NCBI RefSeq assembly: GCF_004362245.1
Contig: NZ_SNWM01000002.1
Coordinates: forward strand, 124,001 to 188,000
DNA from: Pedobacter duraquae
GTDB taxonomy: Bacteria; Bacteroidota; Bacteroidia; Sphingobacteriales; Sphingobacteriaceae
Length of the DNA: 64,000 nt
Direction: 5' to 3'
Positions 18,557-27,955 of this stretch are shown here, in pieces; the stretch's first letter is position 1; each line of letters begins with the position of its first letter. A model generated the notes under the pieces. That model searched no databases, was not told where the DNA came from, and was given only the letters and a program-made list of their open reading frames with translations. A program made the translations under genes and the position numbers.

Positions 18557-19216
18557 TCAGCCGATAATTCCGTGCTTTATAACGAAATGTATCAACGAAG
18601 CAGTATTTTTGGTATTTGTCTTTTCTAGCAGACTTTGCCTGTTACCCTCTATTGTCCGGCGACTGGTAAATAGTTTCAGTGCTATATCGTTATTTGTCAT
18701 GCCTTCAGCAATAAGTTGCAATATCTCTAGTTCCCTTTTAGAAAACTCAAGATTTGACTTCTCCTTAACTTCTACATTTGACGTAATTGTAGCATGTCTT
18801 GAGATTAGCTTCAAAGCAATCTCGGTACAAATAAATTTATGGCCTGCGTGTACCTGCCGGATGGCAAAGACCATTTCCGACCGGTCAATATTTTTAACAA
18901 GGTATCCCATCGCGCCAGCCTCCATAGCCCGGTAAACGTAGTTTTGATGGTCAAGCATCGACAGAACGAGACATTTATAAGACGGATATTCTTTTTGTAG
19001 AATTCCTATCAATTCTATACCAGCAAGTTCCGGCATATTGATATCTGTAAGAACAATATCCACATCTAGCCCTTGCTTAATCTGTTCCAAAGCCTCACGG
19101 CCGTTCGTTGCTTCAGCAATAACTTTAAATCCAGGCTCAGCCTCTAAAAGAGATTTAATACCATAACGGACGATATTGTGATCTTCGACAAGTAGTAGTT
19201 TTATTTGAGATTCCAA
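18557..19216 (-). CDS. NarL/LuxR-family response regulator
   Basis: A 219-residue regulator. The receiver domain (1-120) has the acidic pair (VEDHN), the phospho-Asp in VLTDINMPEL (near residue 58) and the conserved Lys in YLVKNIDRSE. The C-terminal LuxR-type helix-turn-helix (about 150-212) reads SKRELEILQLIAEGMTNNDIALKLFTSRRTIEGNRQSLLEK. No in-frame ATG exists before the receiver and the frame closes 8 codons upstream, so translation must begin at the TTG at 19216. No histidine kinase is adjacent. It lies 57 bases upstream of the polysaccharide synthase on the same strand and may control it. Confidence 0.9.
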   Translation of the reverse strand: MESQIKLLLVEDHNIVRYGIKSLLEAEPGFKVIAEATNGREALEQIKQGLDVDIVLTDINMPELAGIELIGILQKEYPSYKCLVLSMLDHQNYVYRAMEAGAMGYLVKNIDRSEMVFAIRQVHAGHKFICTEIALKLISRHATITSNVEVKEKSNLEFSKRELEILQLIAEGMTNNDIALKLFTSRRTIEGNRQSLLEKTNTKNTASLIHFVIKHGIIG

Positions 19217-19334
19217 AGTCTTTTGAGAATAATAGCGTTACGCAGATTCAAATATCAGCAAATAAGAAGCCACTATCTACGGTATAAGTACGTCTTTTGA
19301 TTGGTATTTATACGCCATAACGGCTCAGAATTTC

Positions 19335-19970
19335 CTATTGCAGGTCTAACTGAAAATTCTCTTGTTTTAATCCTTCGAGTATTTTTTTGGTGGATTCAAA
19401 GTCTGTATGCTGAAATGCCTTGATACCCAGTTTCTGAGCTGTGGTAACAAACATCACACGATCATCAAAATAAACACATTGTTGTGGCGATGCCTGCGCT
19501 ATTCCCATAGCCAATTGAAAAATTCCTGGATCCGGTTTACGTAGCTTCACTTCGCATGAAGAGATGAAGGCGTCGAAACACAGGTGCAATTTAAATTTCT
19601 CCACCCGATAATCATTAAGTTCTTTACCCTCATTATTTATTGAAATAATCCTGAAGCCACAGTCCTTTTTCCATTCTTTAAGCCAGGCCAACATATCTGG
19701 CAATTCTTTGGATTGCGCGTAAATGAACTCCAGAAAATCCTGCCTCGTGAAGTCGCGCGGCTGGTAAAAAATCACGGTATCCAGATATTCGTCTAGTGTG
19801 ATTTTCCCAATTTCATATACATTAAAAATAAAATTGTGCAATACGTTAATCTCGTCATAGTTCAAGCCAAACTGCTTGGCGGCTATTTTTCTGGATTCAT
19901 GGCCCCAGCCGTTAGTAAGCAATATACCACCGATGTCGAAAAACAATATTTTAAGATCTGTGCTCTTCAT
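19335..19970 (-). CDS. HAD-superfamily hydrolase (YihX-like)
   Basis: A 211-residue soluble phosphatase-type protein. Motif I is FFDIGGILL (nucleophile Asp near residue 12, with Gly rather than Asp two positions on, as in FDLGNV-type HADs). Motif II is SINNEG, motif III is KLRKPDPGIF and motif IV is YFDDR. An alpha-helical cap (about 20-90) marks subclass I. Relatives include glucose-1-phosphate phosphatase and haloacid dehalogenase-like proteins; the substrate here is unknown. It lies downstream of transketolase on the same strand, with a hairpin between. Confidence 0.87.
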   Translation of the reverse strand: MKSTDLKILFFDIGGILLTNGWGHESRKIAAKQFGLNYDEINVLHNFIFNVYEIGKITLDEYLDTVIFYQPRDFTRQDFLEFIYAQSKELPDMLAWLKEWKKDCGFRIISINNEGKELNDYRVEKFKLHLCFDAFISSCEVKLRKPDPGIFQLAMGIAQASPQQCVYFDDRVMFVTTAQKLGIKAFQHTDFESTKKILEGLKQENFQLDLQ

Positions 19971-19989
19971 ATATTTAAATTCTAATAAT

Positions 19990-20039
19990 TAGATGCCGGT
20001 TGTACCCTAAATTTTATGAGGGCCCACGACCAGCATCTA
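19990..20039 (-). terminator. Hairpin downstream of transketolase gene
   Basis: TAGATGCCGGTTG (19990-20002) pairs with CGACCAGCATCTA (20027-20039) over 13 positions with one mismatch and one G-U pair. Inside, CCCT and AGGG extend the stem. It sits just after the transketolase stop (20056). Read on the minus strand, only a weak T-rich stretch follows, so it may terminate poorly or protect the transcript end. Confidence 0.4.
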
Positions 20040-20055
20040 AATATACATTTCTGGT

Positions 20056-22068
20056 TTAGCTATTTAACAAGGCTTTTGCTTTTTTCACTACATTTTCGAC
20101 CGTAAATCCGAAAACTTTAAACAAATCCTCTGCAGGAGCAGATTCTCCAAACCCATGCATCGCGATAATGTCTCCTTCATCGGTTACATATTTATGCCAT
20201 CCCAGCGGGGAGCCTGTTTCTACAGCCAGTCGTTTCCTTATTTTTTCAGGAAGCACCTCCTCTTTATAGCTATGGGTTTGTTTCTCGAAAAGCTCCCATG
20301 ACGGCATGCTTACTACTCTTGCATAAATGCCCTCGTCTTTCAAGTGTTCTTGTGCCTCAAGCAATAAGCTCACTTCCGACCCCGTACCTATCAGAATGAT
20401 TTCAGGTTTCTCTGCAGATTCGGATAAGATATAGGCACCTTTTTCCAGACCTGAAGCAGCTCCATAAGTCTCCTGATCCAGGATTGGCAGGGCCTGCCGG
20501 GTAAATACTAAGACAACCGGTCCATCGGTATGGTTAATCGCTACGCGCCAGGCATGAGCTGTTTCATTCGCATCCGCAGGTCTTATCACTGTGATATTGG
20601 GAATCGACCTCAGACTAATCAACTGTTCTACTGGTTGATGGGTTGTTCCATCTTCTCCTAGTCCGATACTATCGTGGGTATACACAAAGATAGGCCTGAT
20701 TTTCATGATTGCTGCCAAACGGATTGGAGGGCGCATATATTCCGAGAAGATCAAAAAAGTGGCCCCGAAAGGGATGATCCCTTTTGTTAAGGCCAGTCCA
20801 TTCAGTATAGCACCCATTGCATGTTCACGAATCCCAAAATGAAAGTTTCTTCCTCCCCTTTGCTCAGGCGTAAAGGAACTGAAGGCCTTCAGATTTGTTT
20901 CTGTTGATGGCGCTAAATCGGCTGCACCACCAATCAAACCTGGCAGTCCCTTTGCTATTGCATTAAGTACTTTTCCTGATGCCTGTCTTGTTGCCATTTT
21001 AGGATCCGAACCCTTGAATACCGGCAAGGATTTTTCCCAGTCTTTAGGCAGTTTATCCTGTAAGGCATCAGTATATGCTGATGCCAATTCAGGATATTGT
21101 TTTTTATAATCAGCAAATAGCTGATCCCAGGCATCCGCACGCTCCGATCCCTTTTTGCCAACCTCCCTGTAAAAGTCAGCAACTTCCTCAGGCACAACGA
21201 ATGACTTATCTGGATCAAAACCAAAAAATTCTTTTACCAGCTTAACTTCATCGGCTCCCAAAGGCGACCCATGTGAACCTGCAGTATTTACTTTATTTGG
21301 GCTACCATACGCAATTTGGGTACGGACTTTAATCAGGGATGGACGCTGGGTCTCTCCCCGGGCATTGCGCAACGCAATATCAATTGCATTGATATCATTT
21401 CCATCTTCGACAGTCTGAACATGCCAGTTGTACGCTTCAAAACGTTTAGCAACATCCTCATTAAATGCAATATCTGTGTCACCCTCAATGGAAATATGGT
21501 TATCATCGTAGAGGTAGATGAGGTTGCCGAGCTCGAGGTGCCCCGCCAGGGAAGCAGCCTCAGAAGTCACTCCTTCCATCATATCTCCATCACTGCAAAT
21601 CACATAAATTTTATAATTAAACAATTCAAAGTCTGGTTTATTAAACCGCTCTGCAAGATGTTTCTGACCTATGGCGAAACCCACTGCATTGGCAAATCCC
21701 TGCCCCAATGGGCCAGTGGTCACATCAACACCATCAATCAACCCATATTCAGGATGTCCGGCGGTTTTACTGTTTAGCTGTCTAAATTGTTTAAGATCAT
21801 CAAGAGAAACATCATAACCTGTCAAATGCAACAAGCTATATTGGAGCATGCAACCGTGTCCCGCCGATAATACAAATCTATCTCTATTGGGCCAGTGTGG
21901 TTGTTTAGGATCGAAGTGCAAATATTTTGACCAAAGAACATGAGCCATCGGCGCAGCGCCCATAGGCATTCCCGGGTGACCGGAGTTTGCTTTCTGCACG
22001 GCGTCTACCGATAACAGGCGAACAGTATTTATAGCAAGTTCTTCAAGATGTTGATTTTTTGATTCCAT
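20056..22068 (-). CDS. tkt: Transketolase
   Basis: A 670-residue thiamine diphosphate enzyme that moves two-carbon ketol units between sugar phosphates in the non-oxidative pentose phosphate pathway. It is full length, as a single chain. The N-terminal domain has [18 protein letters not shown] and the ThDP/Mg motif [21 protein letters not shown] to DDNHISIEG. The pyrimidine domain has [14 protein letters not shown], and the sugar-phosphate site is [10 protein letters not shown]. Cytoplasmic. A hairpin separates it from the HAD hydrolase gene downstream. The call is secure. Confidence 0.97.
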   Translation of the reverse strand: MESKNQHLEELAINTVRLLSVDAVQKANSGHPGMPMGAAPMAHVLWSKYLHFDPKQPHWPNRDRFVLSAGHGCMLQYSLLHLTGYDVSLDDLKQFRQLNSKTAGHPEYGLIDGVDVTTGPLGQGFANAVGFAIGQKHLAERFNKPDFELFNYKIYVICSDGDMMEGVTSEAASLAGHLELGNLIYLYDDNHISIEGDTDIAFNEDVAKRFEAYNWHVQTVEDGNDINAIDIALRNARGETQRPSLIKVRTQIAYGSPNKVNTAGSHGSPLGADEVKLVKEFFGFDPDKSFVVPEEVADFYREVGKKGSERADAWDQLFADYKKQYPELASAYTDALQDKLPKDWEKSLPVFKGSDPKMATRQASGKVLNAIAKGLPGLIGGAADLAPSTETNLKAFSSFTPEQRGGRNFHFGIREHAMGAILNGLALTKGIIPFGATFLIFSEYMRPPIRLAAIMKIRPIFVYTHDSIGLGEDGTTHQPVEQLISLRSIPNITVIRPADANETAHAWRVAINHTDGPVVLVFTRQALPILDQETYGAASGLEKGAYILSESAEKPEIILIGTGSEVSLLLEAQEHLKDEGIYARVVSMPSWELFEKQTHSYKEEVLPEKIRKRLAVETGSPLGWHKYVTDEGDIIAMHGFGESAPAEDLFKVFGFTVENVVKKAKALLNS

Positions 22069-22165
22069 AGCTCTTTAAAATTCTTTTGTAATTACCGCTC
22101 CTCTGAATGAGGATACTATGCGAAAAACAAAACTTAAGAGAAACAGTTTCTCAGAAAAGAGTCAT

Positions 22166-23614
22166 TTATAATAGTGGAGAAAGCAGCCGGGCCAATTTTT
22201 CAGGAAACTCCTTATAAAATGGTCGCCTTTTCCATTCTTCCAAATCTAACACTACGGCGTTTTTTAGATCAGCGTTAAATATATCTGTCAGCTTTGCTGC
22301 AGTTGCCCGGTCATAAATCATACTGTTGACTTCAAAATTCAGTTCGAAGCTCCGGTGATCCATATTCGCCGTACCGATAATCGATAGCATCCCATCAGAA
22401 ACCACTGTCTTAGCATGGACAAACCCCTTTTGGTATGTATAAATCTGAACTCCAGATCGCATCAGATCCCCATAGTATGACCTTGCGGCAAGGTTTACCA
22501 TTTTTGAATCTGATTTACCCGGCACCAGCAGTTTTACAGAAACCCCGCTCAACGCGGCTACAGTTAACGCATGCAGTACACTTTCGCCGGGGATAAAGTA
22601 TGGGGTTGTAATAAGGATTTCTCGTTCGGCCATGCCAATTGCATCTATAATGGAGAACAAAATTGTAGGGTCGTCTGAATCCGGCCCACTCGCAGCAATC
22701 TGCACCAAAGCGCCCATTTTCTCAGATGGTTCAGAGCAAAAGAAATCAGTATGTGCCGGAAGCTCATGGTCGGAACAGAAATTCCAGTCACATATAAATA
22801 AATACTGTAAATAATAAACTCCCGGGCCTGTGATTTTCACGTGTGTATCCCGCCAGAATACTTCTGACTGCCCTGGCTGGTTAATATATCTGTCACTTAC
22901 ATTAATCCCGCCTGTAAAACCAATATAGCCGTCAATTACAATGATCTTCCTGTGGTTTCTATAATTTAGCCTGTTAGCCAGGGCCATGAAGAAAATTTTA
23001 TAGAAAGGATACGCTTCAACTCCCGCTTCAAGTAGTTCGGGAATAATGTTCCTACGAATGGATCTACTACCGAAGTCGTCATAGATAAAACGTACAGACA
23101 CACCTTCCTTCGCCTTTCTGATCAAAATATCCTTAATCTTATTACCGATAACTTCGTCCTCGAAGATATAATACTCAATATGAATATGCTTTTTTGCTTG
23201 TTCCAGTGCTTTGATGACAGCTGGGAATTTTTCTTCGCCATTAATGAGGACTTCGACTTTATTGGTATTGCTGACACTGCTCCAGTTGCTATTCAGCAAA
23301 AGATTGGAGAGTTTTTTGTATTTACCAAACTCAGGTTTAGCGAGCAACCAAGTACGCTCTGACTCTGCAAAGATTTGTTTCTGCACCTCCAGCATGAGTT
23401 TCTCATCCTGAAAGATCTTTTTACTATATAATTTTCGCTTTCTATAATTAGTACCGATTACGAAGTAAAGAATCATGCCGCCGATGGGAAAGAAAACGGT
23501 TAGCAGCAAGTAAGCCAGCGTTTTACTGGTAGAGTTGGTATCATAAACAATACGCAGGCAAACTGCCGTAACCAGCAGTGCATAACAAACCTCAGCAATC
23601 AGCAGCCAATTCAT
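22166..23614 (-). CDS. cls: Cardiolipin synthase (phospholipase D type)
   Basis: A 482-residue inner-membrane enzyme that joins two phosphatidylglycerols to cardiolipin plus glycerol. Two N-terminal membrane segments (about 3-20 and 33-52) precede the catalytic part. Two HKD motifs are intact: HRKIIVIDGYIGFTGGINV (first half) and HAKTVVSDGMLSIIGTANMDHRSFELNFEVN (second half). Length fits ClsA-type enzymes. Its ATG directly abuts the stop codon of the SMP-30 gene, so the two are co-transcribed. Together with the sphingolipid genes, it is the only other obvious phospholipid head-group enzyme in the window. Confidence 0.94.
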   Translation of the reverse strand: MNWLLIAEVCYALLVTAVCLRIVYDTNSTSKTLAYLLLTVFFPIGGMILYFVIGTNYRKRKLYSKKIFQDEKLMLEVQKQIFAESERTWLLAKPEFGKYKKLSNLLLNSNWSSVSNTNKVEVLINGEEKFPAVIKALEQAKKHIHIEYYIFEDEVIGNKIKDILIRKAKEGVSVRFIYDDFGSRSIRRNIIPELLEAGVEAYPFYKIFFMALANRLNYRNHRKIIVIDGYIGFTGGINVSDRYINQPGQSEVFWRDTHVKITGPGVYYLQYLFICDWNFCSDHELPAHTDFFCSEPSEKMGALVQIAASGPDSDDPTILFSIIDAIGMAEREILITTPYFIPGESVLHALTVAALSGVSVKLLVPGKSDSKMVNLAARSYYGDLMRSGVQIYTYQKGFVHAKTVVSDGMLSIIGTANMDHRSFELNFEVNSMIYDRATAAKLTDIFNADLKNAVVLDLEEWKRRPFYKEFPEKLARLLSPLL

Positions 23615-24523
23615 CTATTTTGCGCCCTTTACACGCATAGGAATTTTATAGAGGGCTGTGGAAGCCGTGATAAATAGTTCATTTTTATCTTTACCACCAA
23701 AACACAAATTAGCTGTCCAGGGTTCCGGCACATCAATATGTCCAATTTGTTGTCCCGCAGGATTGAAGATGGTAACCCCTTTACCCGAAAGATACAGGTT
23801 TCCCATTTCGTCAAGCGTAATCCCATCCGCACCCTGATTTATAAAAATACGCATGTCTGACAACTTACCGTCTTTCTGTATTGAAAATTTATAGATCCTG
23901 GATGCTCCGATATCTGCTATGTATAAGGTTTTGCCATCTGGTGTGCCAACAATTCCATTAGGCTTTTTCAAGCTATCAGTAACAAGCACCAAATTCTTTT
24001 TACCTTTTGGAAGGTAATACACTTTTTGTCCGTCCAGCTCAGATGCTTTCCGCGTCCAGTAATCCCGCTGATAATATGGATCGGTAATATAGATTCCTCC
24101 TTTAGGATCAATCCACAAATCATTAGGTCCGTTGAGATGTTTACCGCCCAGATCGCTAACCAATACTGTAACCTTTCCTTTTGGATCAATCGACCAAAGT
24201 TGTTGATTTTCATCGGCGCAGGTAACCAAATTACCTTTTCGATCGAAATAGGTACCATTAGAACGGCCGGCACGCTCCATAAAAACTGAAAGGTTACCGC
24301 TGGTATCGTACTTCCATATTTTATTATTCGGCTGATCGGTAAAAAAAACGTTTCCGTTTTTATCAGATGCAGGTCCCTCGGTAAAACTAAACTGCTTACT
24401 TATTAATTGGAGCGCAGCTTGTTCAAAAAGTGCTTGATTCTGTTGCGCCATAACTGAACTGGTGCCTGCTATCATCACGATAGTAAAGATCATCTTGTGG
24501 CTAATTGTTTTCAAAAATTCCAT
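23615..24523 (-). CDS. SMP-30/gluconolactonase-family secreted beta-propeller
   Basis: A 302-residue protein with a signal peptide (about 1-26, ending SVMAQQ), so it is periplasmic. The six-bladed propeller shows repeated NGxYFDRKGNLVTCADE, NGPNDLWIDPKGGIYITDPYY and GADGITLDEMGNLYLSG blocks, the calcium-binding and catalytic surroundings of SMP-30/gluconolactonase proteins. Such enzymes hydrolyse sugar lactones; the substrate here is not evident. The gene overlaps no neighbour but abuts cls, and is divergent from the symporter gene. A non-enzymatic propeller is possible. Confidence 0.88.
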   Translation of the reverse strand: MEFLKTISHKMIFTIVMIAGTSSVMAQQNQALFEQAALQLISKQFSFTEGPASDKNGNVFFTDQPNNKIWKYDTSGNLSVFMERAGRSNGTYFDRKGNLVTCADENQQLWSIDPKGKVTVLVSDLGGKHLNGPNDLWIDPKGGIYITDPYYQRDYWTRKASELDGQKVYYLPKGKKNLVLVTDSLKKPNGIVGTPDGKTLYIADIGASRIYKFSIQKDGKLSDMRIFINQGADGITLDEMGNLYLSGKGVTIFNPAGQQIGHIDVPEPWTANLCFGGKDKNELFITASTALYKIPMRVKGAK

Positions 24524-24550
24524 GGTACTATTTGGTTTATCAACTGTTCA

Positions 24551-24609
24551 CTGTTAACAGGGCTAATATCAGTGTAAATTTGCAATATTTCATCAGCTTT
24601 TAGCTGATG
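24551..24609 (+). promoter_or_regulatory. Promoter region of the symporter gene with palindrome and leader hairpin
   Basis: Three elements lie in line: the perfect palindrome CTGTTAACAG (24551-24560), a TAnnTTTG match TAAATTTG (24575-24582), and a perfect 7-base hairpin CATCAGC-TTTTA-GCTGATG (24591-24609) 26 bases before the ATG. The palindrome sits where a -33 element or an activator/repressor site would be. Confidence 0.42.
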
Positions 24610-24635
24610 CGCGACCAAAGCTTTATATTAGGCAG

Positions 24636-25871
24636 ATGAATAGCTTCTTTAAAAACTATAAAGGCATCCTATTTCTGATCACAGGAATAGCATTGGGTAG
24701 CGTTGCAGGTTTGATTTTTGGCAAAAGCGTGGAACTTTTAAAACCTATTGGCGACATATTCTTAAATTTGTTATTTACGGCAGTTATCCCCCTGGTATTT
24801 TTTGCCATCTCCTCTTCAATAGCCGGGTTGACTGCCTCAAACAAACTAAACCGAATGATGGGCATTATGGCCATGGTTTTTCTTGGCACAGTAGTTATCG
24901 CCGCCTTGCTGACCATCCTTGCTGTCAGATTATTTCCACTACACGAACACATCCAGCGAATTCCGCTTACAGAAGTTATCGAAAAGAAGCCGTTTGCTGA
25001 ACAAATTACGCAATTGGTTACGACCTCCGAATTCTATGAATTACTTTCCAGGAAAAGCATGCTTTCCATGATCATCTTTTCTGTATTGATTGGATTTGCT
25101 ACGCTACGCGCTGGAGCGCGCGCGACAGCCTTTGCCCAATTTTTACATGGGGGGAATGAAGTCTTTAAAAATTTGTTTGCCATCATTATGAAGATTGCCC
25201 CATTGGGCTTAGGTGCATATTTCGCCTATCAGGTTGGTGTTTTCGGACCGCAATTATTTGGCACTTATGCACGTTCTTTGGGGCTTTACTATGGAGTTGG
25301 TGCGTTCTATTTCGTTGTTCTTTTTAGTTGTTATGCTTTTCTTGCTGGTGGATTCCGTGGAATTAAAACCTATTGGAAAAACAACATTATTCCTTCTGCC
25401 ACAGCGGTTGGCACATGCAGCAGCATTGCTACAATCCCTGCAAATCTTGAGGCAGCGGAGAAAATGCAAATTCCGGATTATATTGCCAATGTAACCGTAC
25501 CTTTGGGCGCAACGCTTCATAAAGACGGATCAAGTATCTCTTCTATCGTTAAAATGGCCGTTGTATTTGCAATGTTTGGCCAAAGTTTTAACAGTGCAGA
25601 TGTTATTTTTCTAGCTGTGGGCATGACAGTTCTTGTTAGCATCGTAGAAGGTGGCATCCCGAACGGAGGATACGTAGGTGAGTTGTTATTTATATCGGCA
25701 TATGGCTTTCCACCTGAGGCCCTCCCGCCTGCAATGATTATCGGCACATTGGTTGATCCAATGGCAACCTTGCTCAATGCAACCGGTGACACCGTAGCAG
25801 GCATGCTTGTTACGCGTTTTACAGAGGGAAAAAATTGGTTAAAAGAACTACCCCTTAAAATTCAATCTTAA
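24636..25871 (+). CDS. Dicarboxylate/amino acid:cation symporter (DAACS family)
   Basis: A 411-residue inner-membrane transporter. The family layout is clear: eight membrane helices with the hairpin region SCYAFLAGG to TAVGTCSSIATIPANLEAAE (serine-rich HP1), VTVPLGATLHKDGSSISSIVKMAVVFAMFG (helix 7) and VDPMATLLNATGDTVAGMLVTRF (helix 8, with the substrate-contacting Asp and Asn). These proteins import glutamate, aspartate or C4-dicarboxylates with H+ or Na+. Specificity cannot be read here. The 3' end overlaps the convergent anchor/barrel gene by 17 bases. Confidence 0.93.
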   Translation: MNSFFKNYKGILFLITGIALGSVAGLIFGKSVELLKPIGDIFLNLLFTAVIPLVFFAISSSIAGLTASNKLNRMMGIMAMVFLGTVVIAALLTILAVRLFPLHEHIQRIPLTEVIEKKPFAEQITQLVTTSEFYELLSRKSMLSMIIFSVLIGFATLRAGARATAFAQFLHGGNEVFKNLFAIIMKIAPLGLGAYFAYQVGVFGPQLFGTYARSLGLYYGVGAFYFVVLFSCYAFLAGGFRGIKTYWKNNIIPSATAVGTCSSIATIPANLEAAEKMQIPDYIANVTVPLGATLHKDGSSISSIVKMAVVFAMFGQSFNSADVIFLAVGMTVLVSIVEGGIPNGGYVGELLFISAYGFPPEALPPAMIIGTLVDPMATLLNATGDTVAGMLVTRFTEGKNWLKELPLKIQS

Positions 25872-27207
25872 ATTTCATACCACCATTAGTCAGTTTTAAA
25901 TCCTGTTGAGATAATTTCCCGACAGGAACTTTAATAAACGGCTCAATGGAAATGTGGTATTTATTGAATACTTCCTGCTTACGCCCGACAGAAAAATTGA
26001 AAAACCCAAGAGATCCCATCCCTTTTAAAGTTTGCGTTTGTGCAGACTCTTGTGTTTTCTGAGTTTCAAAACCTATAGATGTTTGGGAGGACCCTGAAGG
26101 GCTGCTGCTGTAATAACTGGATCGTTGCTCTGACACAAATGTATTGGTGGCTCTTTCTTCCACCACATTAATGTAAGATACCCCTACCGAGGTATAAACT
26201 TTCTTATTGAGATTATATACCAGATTAATCGGAATATCAATGGCTCTGTAAGTCGAACTTACAGATTGAAGCTGTTTGCTGTCTAATGCAGAAATTCCGG
26301 GTTGATGCGCCACCGACGAACCCAGGCCAGTGTAAGCTACTCCGGTTCCCAACGAAAAGTGATCCGAAAGTTTGTAGGCTGTAAGTAGCCCCGCTCCAAC
26401 ATTTAATGCGGAGCTGGTTACTGTTGGCAAAACCTCGACACCAAAATCCCATTTTGACTCTAATGATTTTTTTGGTGTTTTTGGAGTCGTTTTAGCCACC
26501 TGTGTTTGTTTTTCTTTCATTAACAGATCCATAAAGGAATCTGTTTTAGGCTCTGGCATTTTAACCGCTGTATCTCTGGTTAATTTTTTCAATGCTGGTA
26601 GTTTCGCAGTTTGGCTTGCGGCCTTTTCCCGAACCATAGTGTACATACCAGAGTTCATCTTTAAAAGTGCGGTTTCCGTTGTAGCGGTCCTAATCGGGTT
26701 TTCTGCCTTTATCGTCAACACCATTGCGCTGGCCAATACGGCAGGCATTTTTGTCAACTCTGGTTTGGCAGCCAAAATCGATGCATCGTTTAAGTTAGGT
26801 TTAACGATGCTGGTATCTAAAGTTTGCGGTAGAGGTGCTTCTATGATTAAGTCGTCAGTTTTACCTGATAAATGACTACCAGCACCTGCCTGAGCATTTA
26901 TGCCCTTTGATAGACCCGCCCCGTCTGATGACTTTTTTTGTTCGTTATCGTTTGATTTGTTTATTTCAGTTCTGTTATGTACTATTTGATCTTTATGATT
27001 GGTTACCGTCCCCTGTTTCATATTAAACCAAAAGGAAAAGACAACCAGCAACGTTGCCGCAACGCTGATCCATGGCCACAGAAGCATGCGTTTTTTCTTT
27101 GGGCGATCAATGAAAGCTTCCCAAGCACCTTCCTCATAAGGCACTTCATATACTGAAAGCACCTCTTTGATTTCGGTAATTAACTCTTTGTGATGATTAT
27201 CTTTCAT
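25855..27207 (-). CDS. Anti-sigma-like membrane anchor fused to an outer-membrane beta-barrel domain
   Basis: A 450-residue protein. A short cytoplasmic N-terminus (EVPYEEGAWEAFIDRPKKKR, residues ~17-38) resembles the start of small anti-sigma proteins paired with ECF factors in this phylum. One membrane helix follows (about 42-62), then a ~200-residue low-complexity linker rich in Lys, Thr and Ala. The last ~190 residues resemble a small outer-membrane barrel (WDFGVEVLPTVTSSALNVGAGLLTAYKL to GGMKFKIEF). It follows the sigma gene by 2 bases, so the pair is an operon. I infer that it tethers the sigma factor and spans toward the outer membrane. The longer frame begins at TTG; the ATG at 27207 is preferred. 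Confidence 0.75.
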   Translation of the reverse strand: MKDNHHKELITEIKEVLSVYEVPYEEGAWEAFIDRPKKKRMLLWPWISVAATLLVVFSFWFNMKQGTVTNHKDQIVHNRTEINKSNDNEQKKSSDGAGLSKGINAQAGAGSHLSGKTDDLIIEAPLPQTLDTSIVKPNLNDASILAAKPELTKMPAVLASAMVLTIKAENPIRTATTETALLKMNSGMYTMVREKAASQTAKLPALKKLTRDTAVKMPEPKTDSFMDLLMKEKQTQVAKTTPKTPKKSLESKWDFGVEVLPTVTSSALNVGAGLLTAYKLSDHFSLGTGVAYTGLGSSVAHQPGISALDSKQLQSVSSTYRAIDIPINLVYNLNKKVYTSVGVSYINVVEERATNTFVSEQRSSYYSSSPSGSSQTSIGFETQKTQESAQTQTLKGMGSLGFFNFSVGRKQEVFNKYHISIEPFIKVPVGKLSQQDLKLTNGGMKFKIEF

Positions 27208-27209
27208 GA

Positions 27210-27773
27210 TCAACTCTCCATCTTAATTTTATACAATTCCCTGAGTTTCATCTTCGCTCTTGTTAAATAGGTCCTGCTGGAGCTTGCAGGAATTTTTAAC
27301 ATACCTGAGACCTCCTCATGTGAAAATCCTTCAATTTCATACAGGTTAAAAACCGTACGATGCAGGTCGGGGATTTCCTGAAGTAAACTGAGGATATCGG
27401 CAGCGTACAGCTTACTTTCTACAGCCACGTAGTCTTCCGGTATCTCCTGATAGTCATCAGTATAACTCAGGTAACTGCGCTTACTTCTCAAACTGTCCAA
27501 CGCAGTACGTACTGCAATCTTAGTTAGCCAGGATTTGAACATCTTATGCGCAACTTCCTGATCATCATCAAATTTAAAATCGAATACAATCTTGAAAGCC
27601 TTGATAAAACTGTCGTTTACAACTTCCATCGCGACATCCCTGTCATTAAGATAGCGTAAACACACCGCCATCAGATATCCCCAATATAATTTATAAATCT
27701 GCTCCTGTACAACCAGGTCATGGGCCTTAATTCCCACAATAATTTTCTGGAACCTGATGTCTTTTCCGCTCAA
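27210..27773 (-). CDS. ECF-type RNA polymerase sigma factor
   Basis: A 187-residue sigma-70 family protein. Region 2 is YKLYWGYLMAVCLRYLNDRDVAMEVVNDSFIKAFKIV with the usual FKSWLTKIAVRTALDSLR. Region 4 is LPDLHRTVFNLYEIEGFSHEEVSGMLKIPASSSRTYLTRAKMKLRE. The only possible starts before region 2 are non-ATG: TTG at 27773 is used, and the frame closes a few codons upstream. It is followed by the membrane-anchor/barrel gene, presumably its regulator. The upstream region shared with the DUF4397 gene holds a dense set of inverted repeats where it may act itself. Confidence 0.92.
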   Translation of the reverse strand: MSGKDIRFQKIIVGIKAHDLVVQEQIYKLYWGYLMAVCLRYLNDRDVAMEVVNDSFIKAFKIVFDFKFDDDQEVAHKMFKSWLTKIAVRTALDSLRSKRSYLSYTDDYQEIPEDYVAVESKLYAADILSLLQEIPDLHRTVFNLYEIEGFSHEEVSGMLKIPASSSRTYLTRAKMKLRELYKIKMES

Positions 27774-27802
27774 CGTATTCAGCCTGTCTTGATGAGTTTA
27801 CT

Positions 27803-27898
27803 ACCTAATTTAGGTCTAAACGCAGCTCGTTTAGATAACGCTACAAAGGTCATCAATATTTATTTTGCTTAGCGCTTTTTTAAAAATATTGTAGCGTT
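27803..27898. repeat. Cluster of inverted repeats between sigma factor and DUF4397 genes
   Basis: Three structures lie in a row. ACCTAA-T-TTAGGT spans 27803-27815. CTAAACG-CAGCT-CGTTTAG spans 27816-27834 (perfect 7-base arms). AACGCTACAA (27837-27846) and TTGTAGCGTT (27889-27898) are exact reverse complements 42 bases apart, with an inner AATATT pair. The block fills most of the divergent intergenic region and is likely regulatory. Confidence 0.55.
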
Positions 27899-27955
27899 AA
27901 CCGTAGCGGGTTCGTTTTCTTCATTAAATATTCCTATAAATTAAAAACACAAAAA

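Noticed and set aside
21316..21777. 153-codon plus-strand frame in the transketolase gene
   Set aside because: Antisense to the thiamine diphosphate-binding domain; composition reflects the complement.
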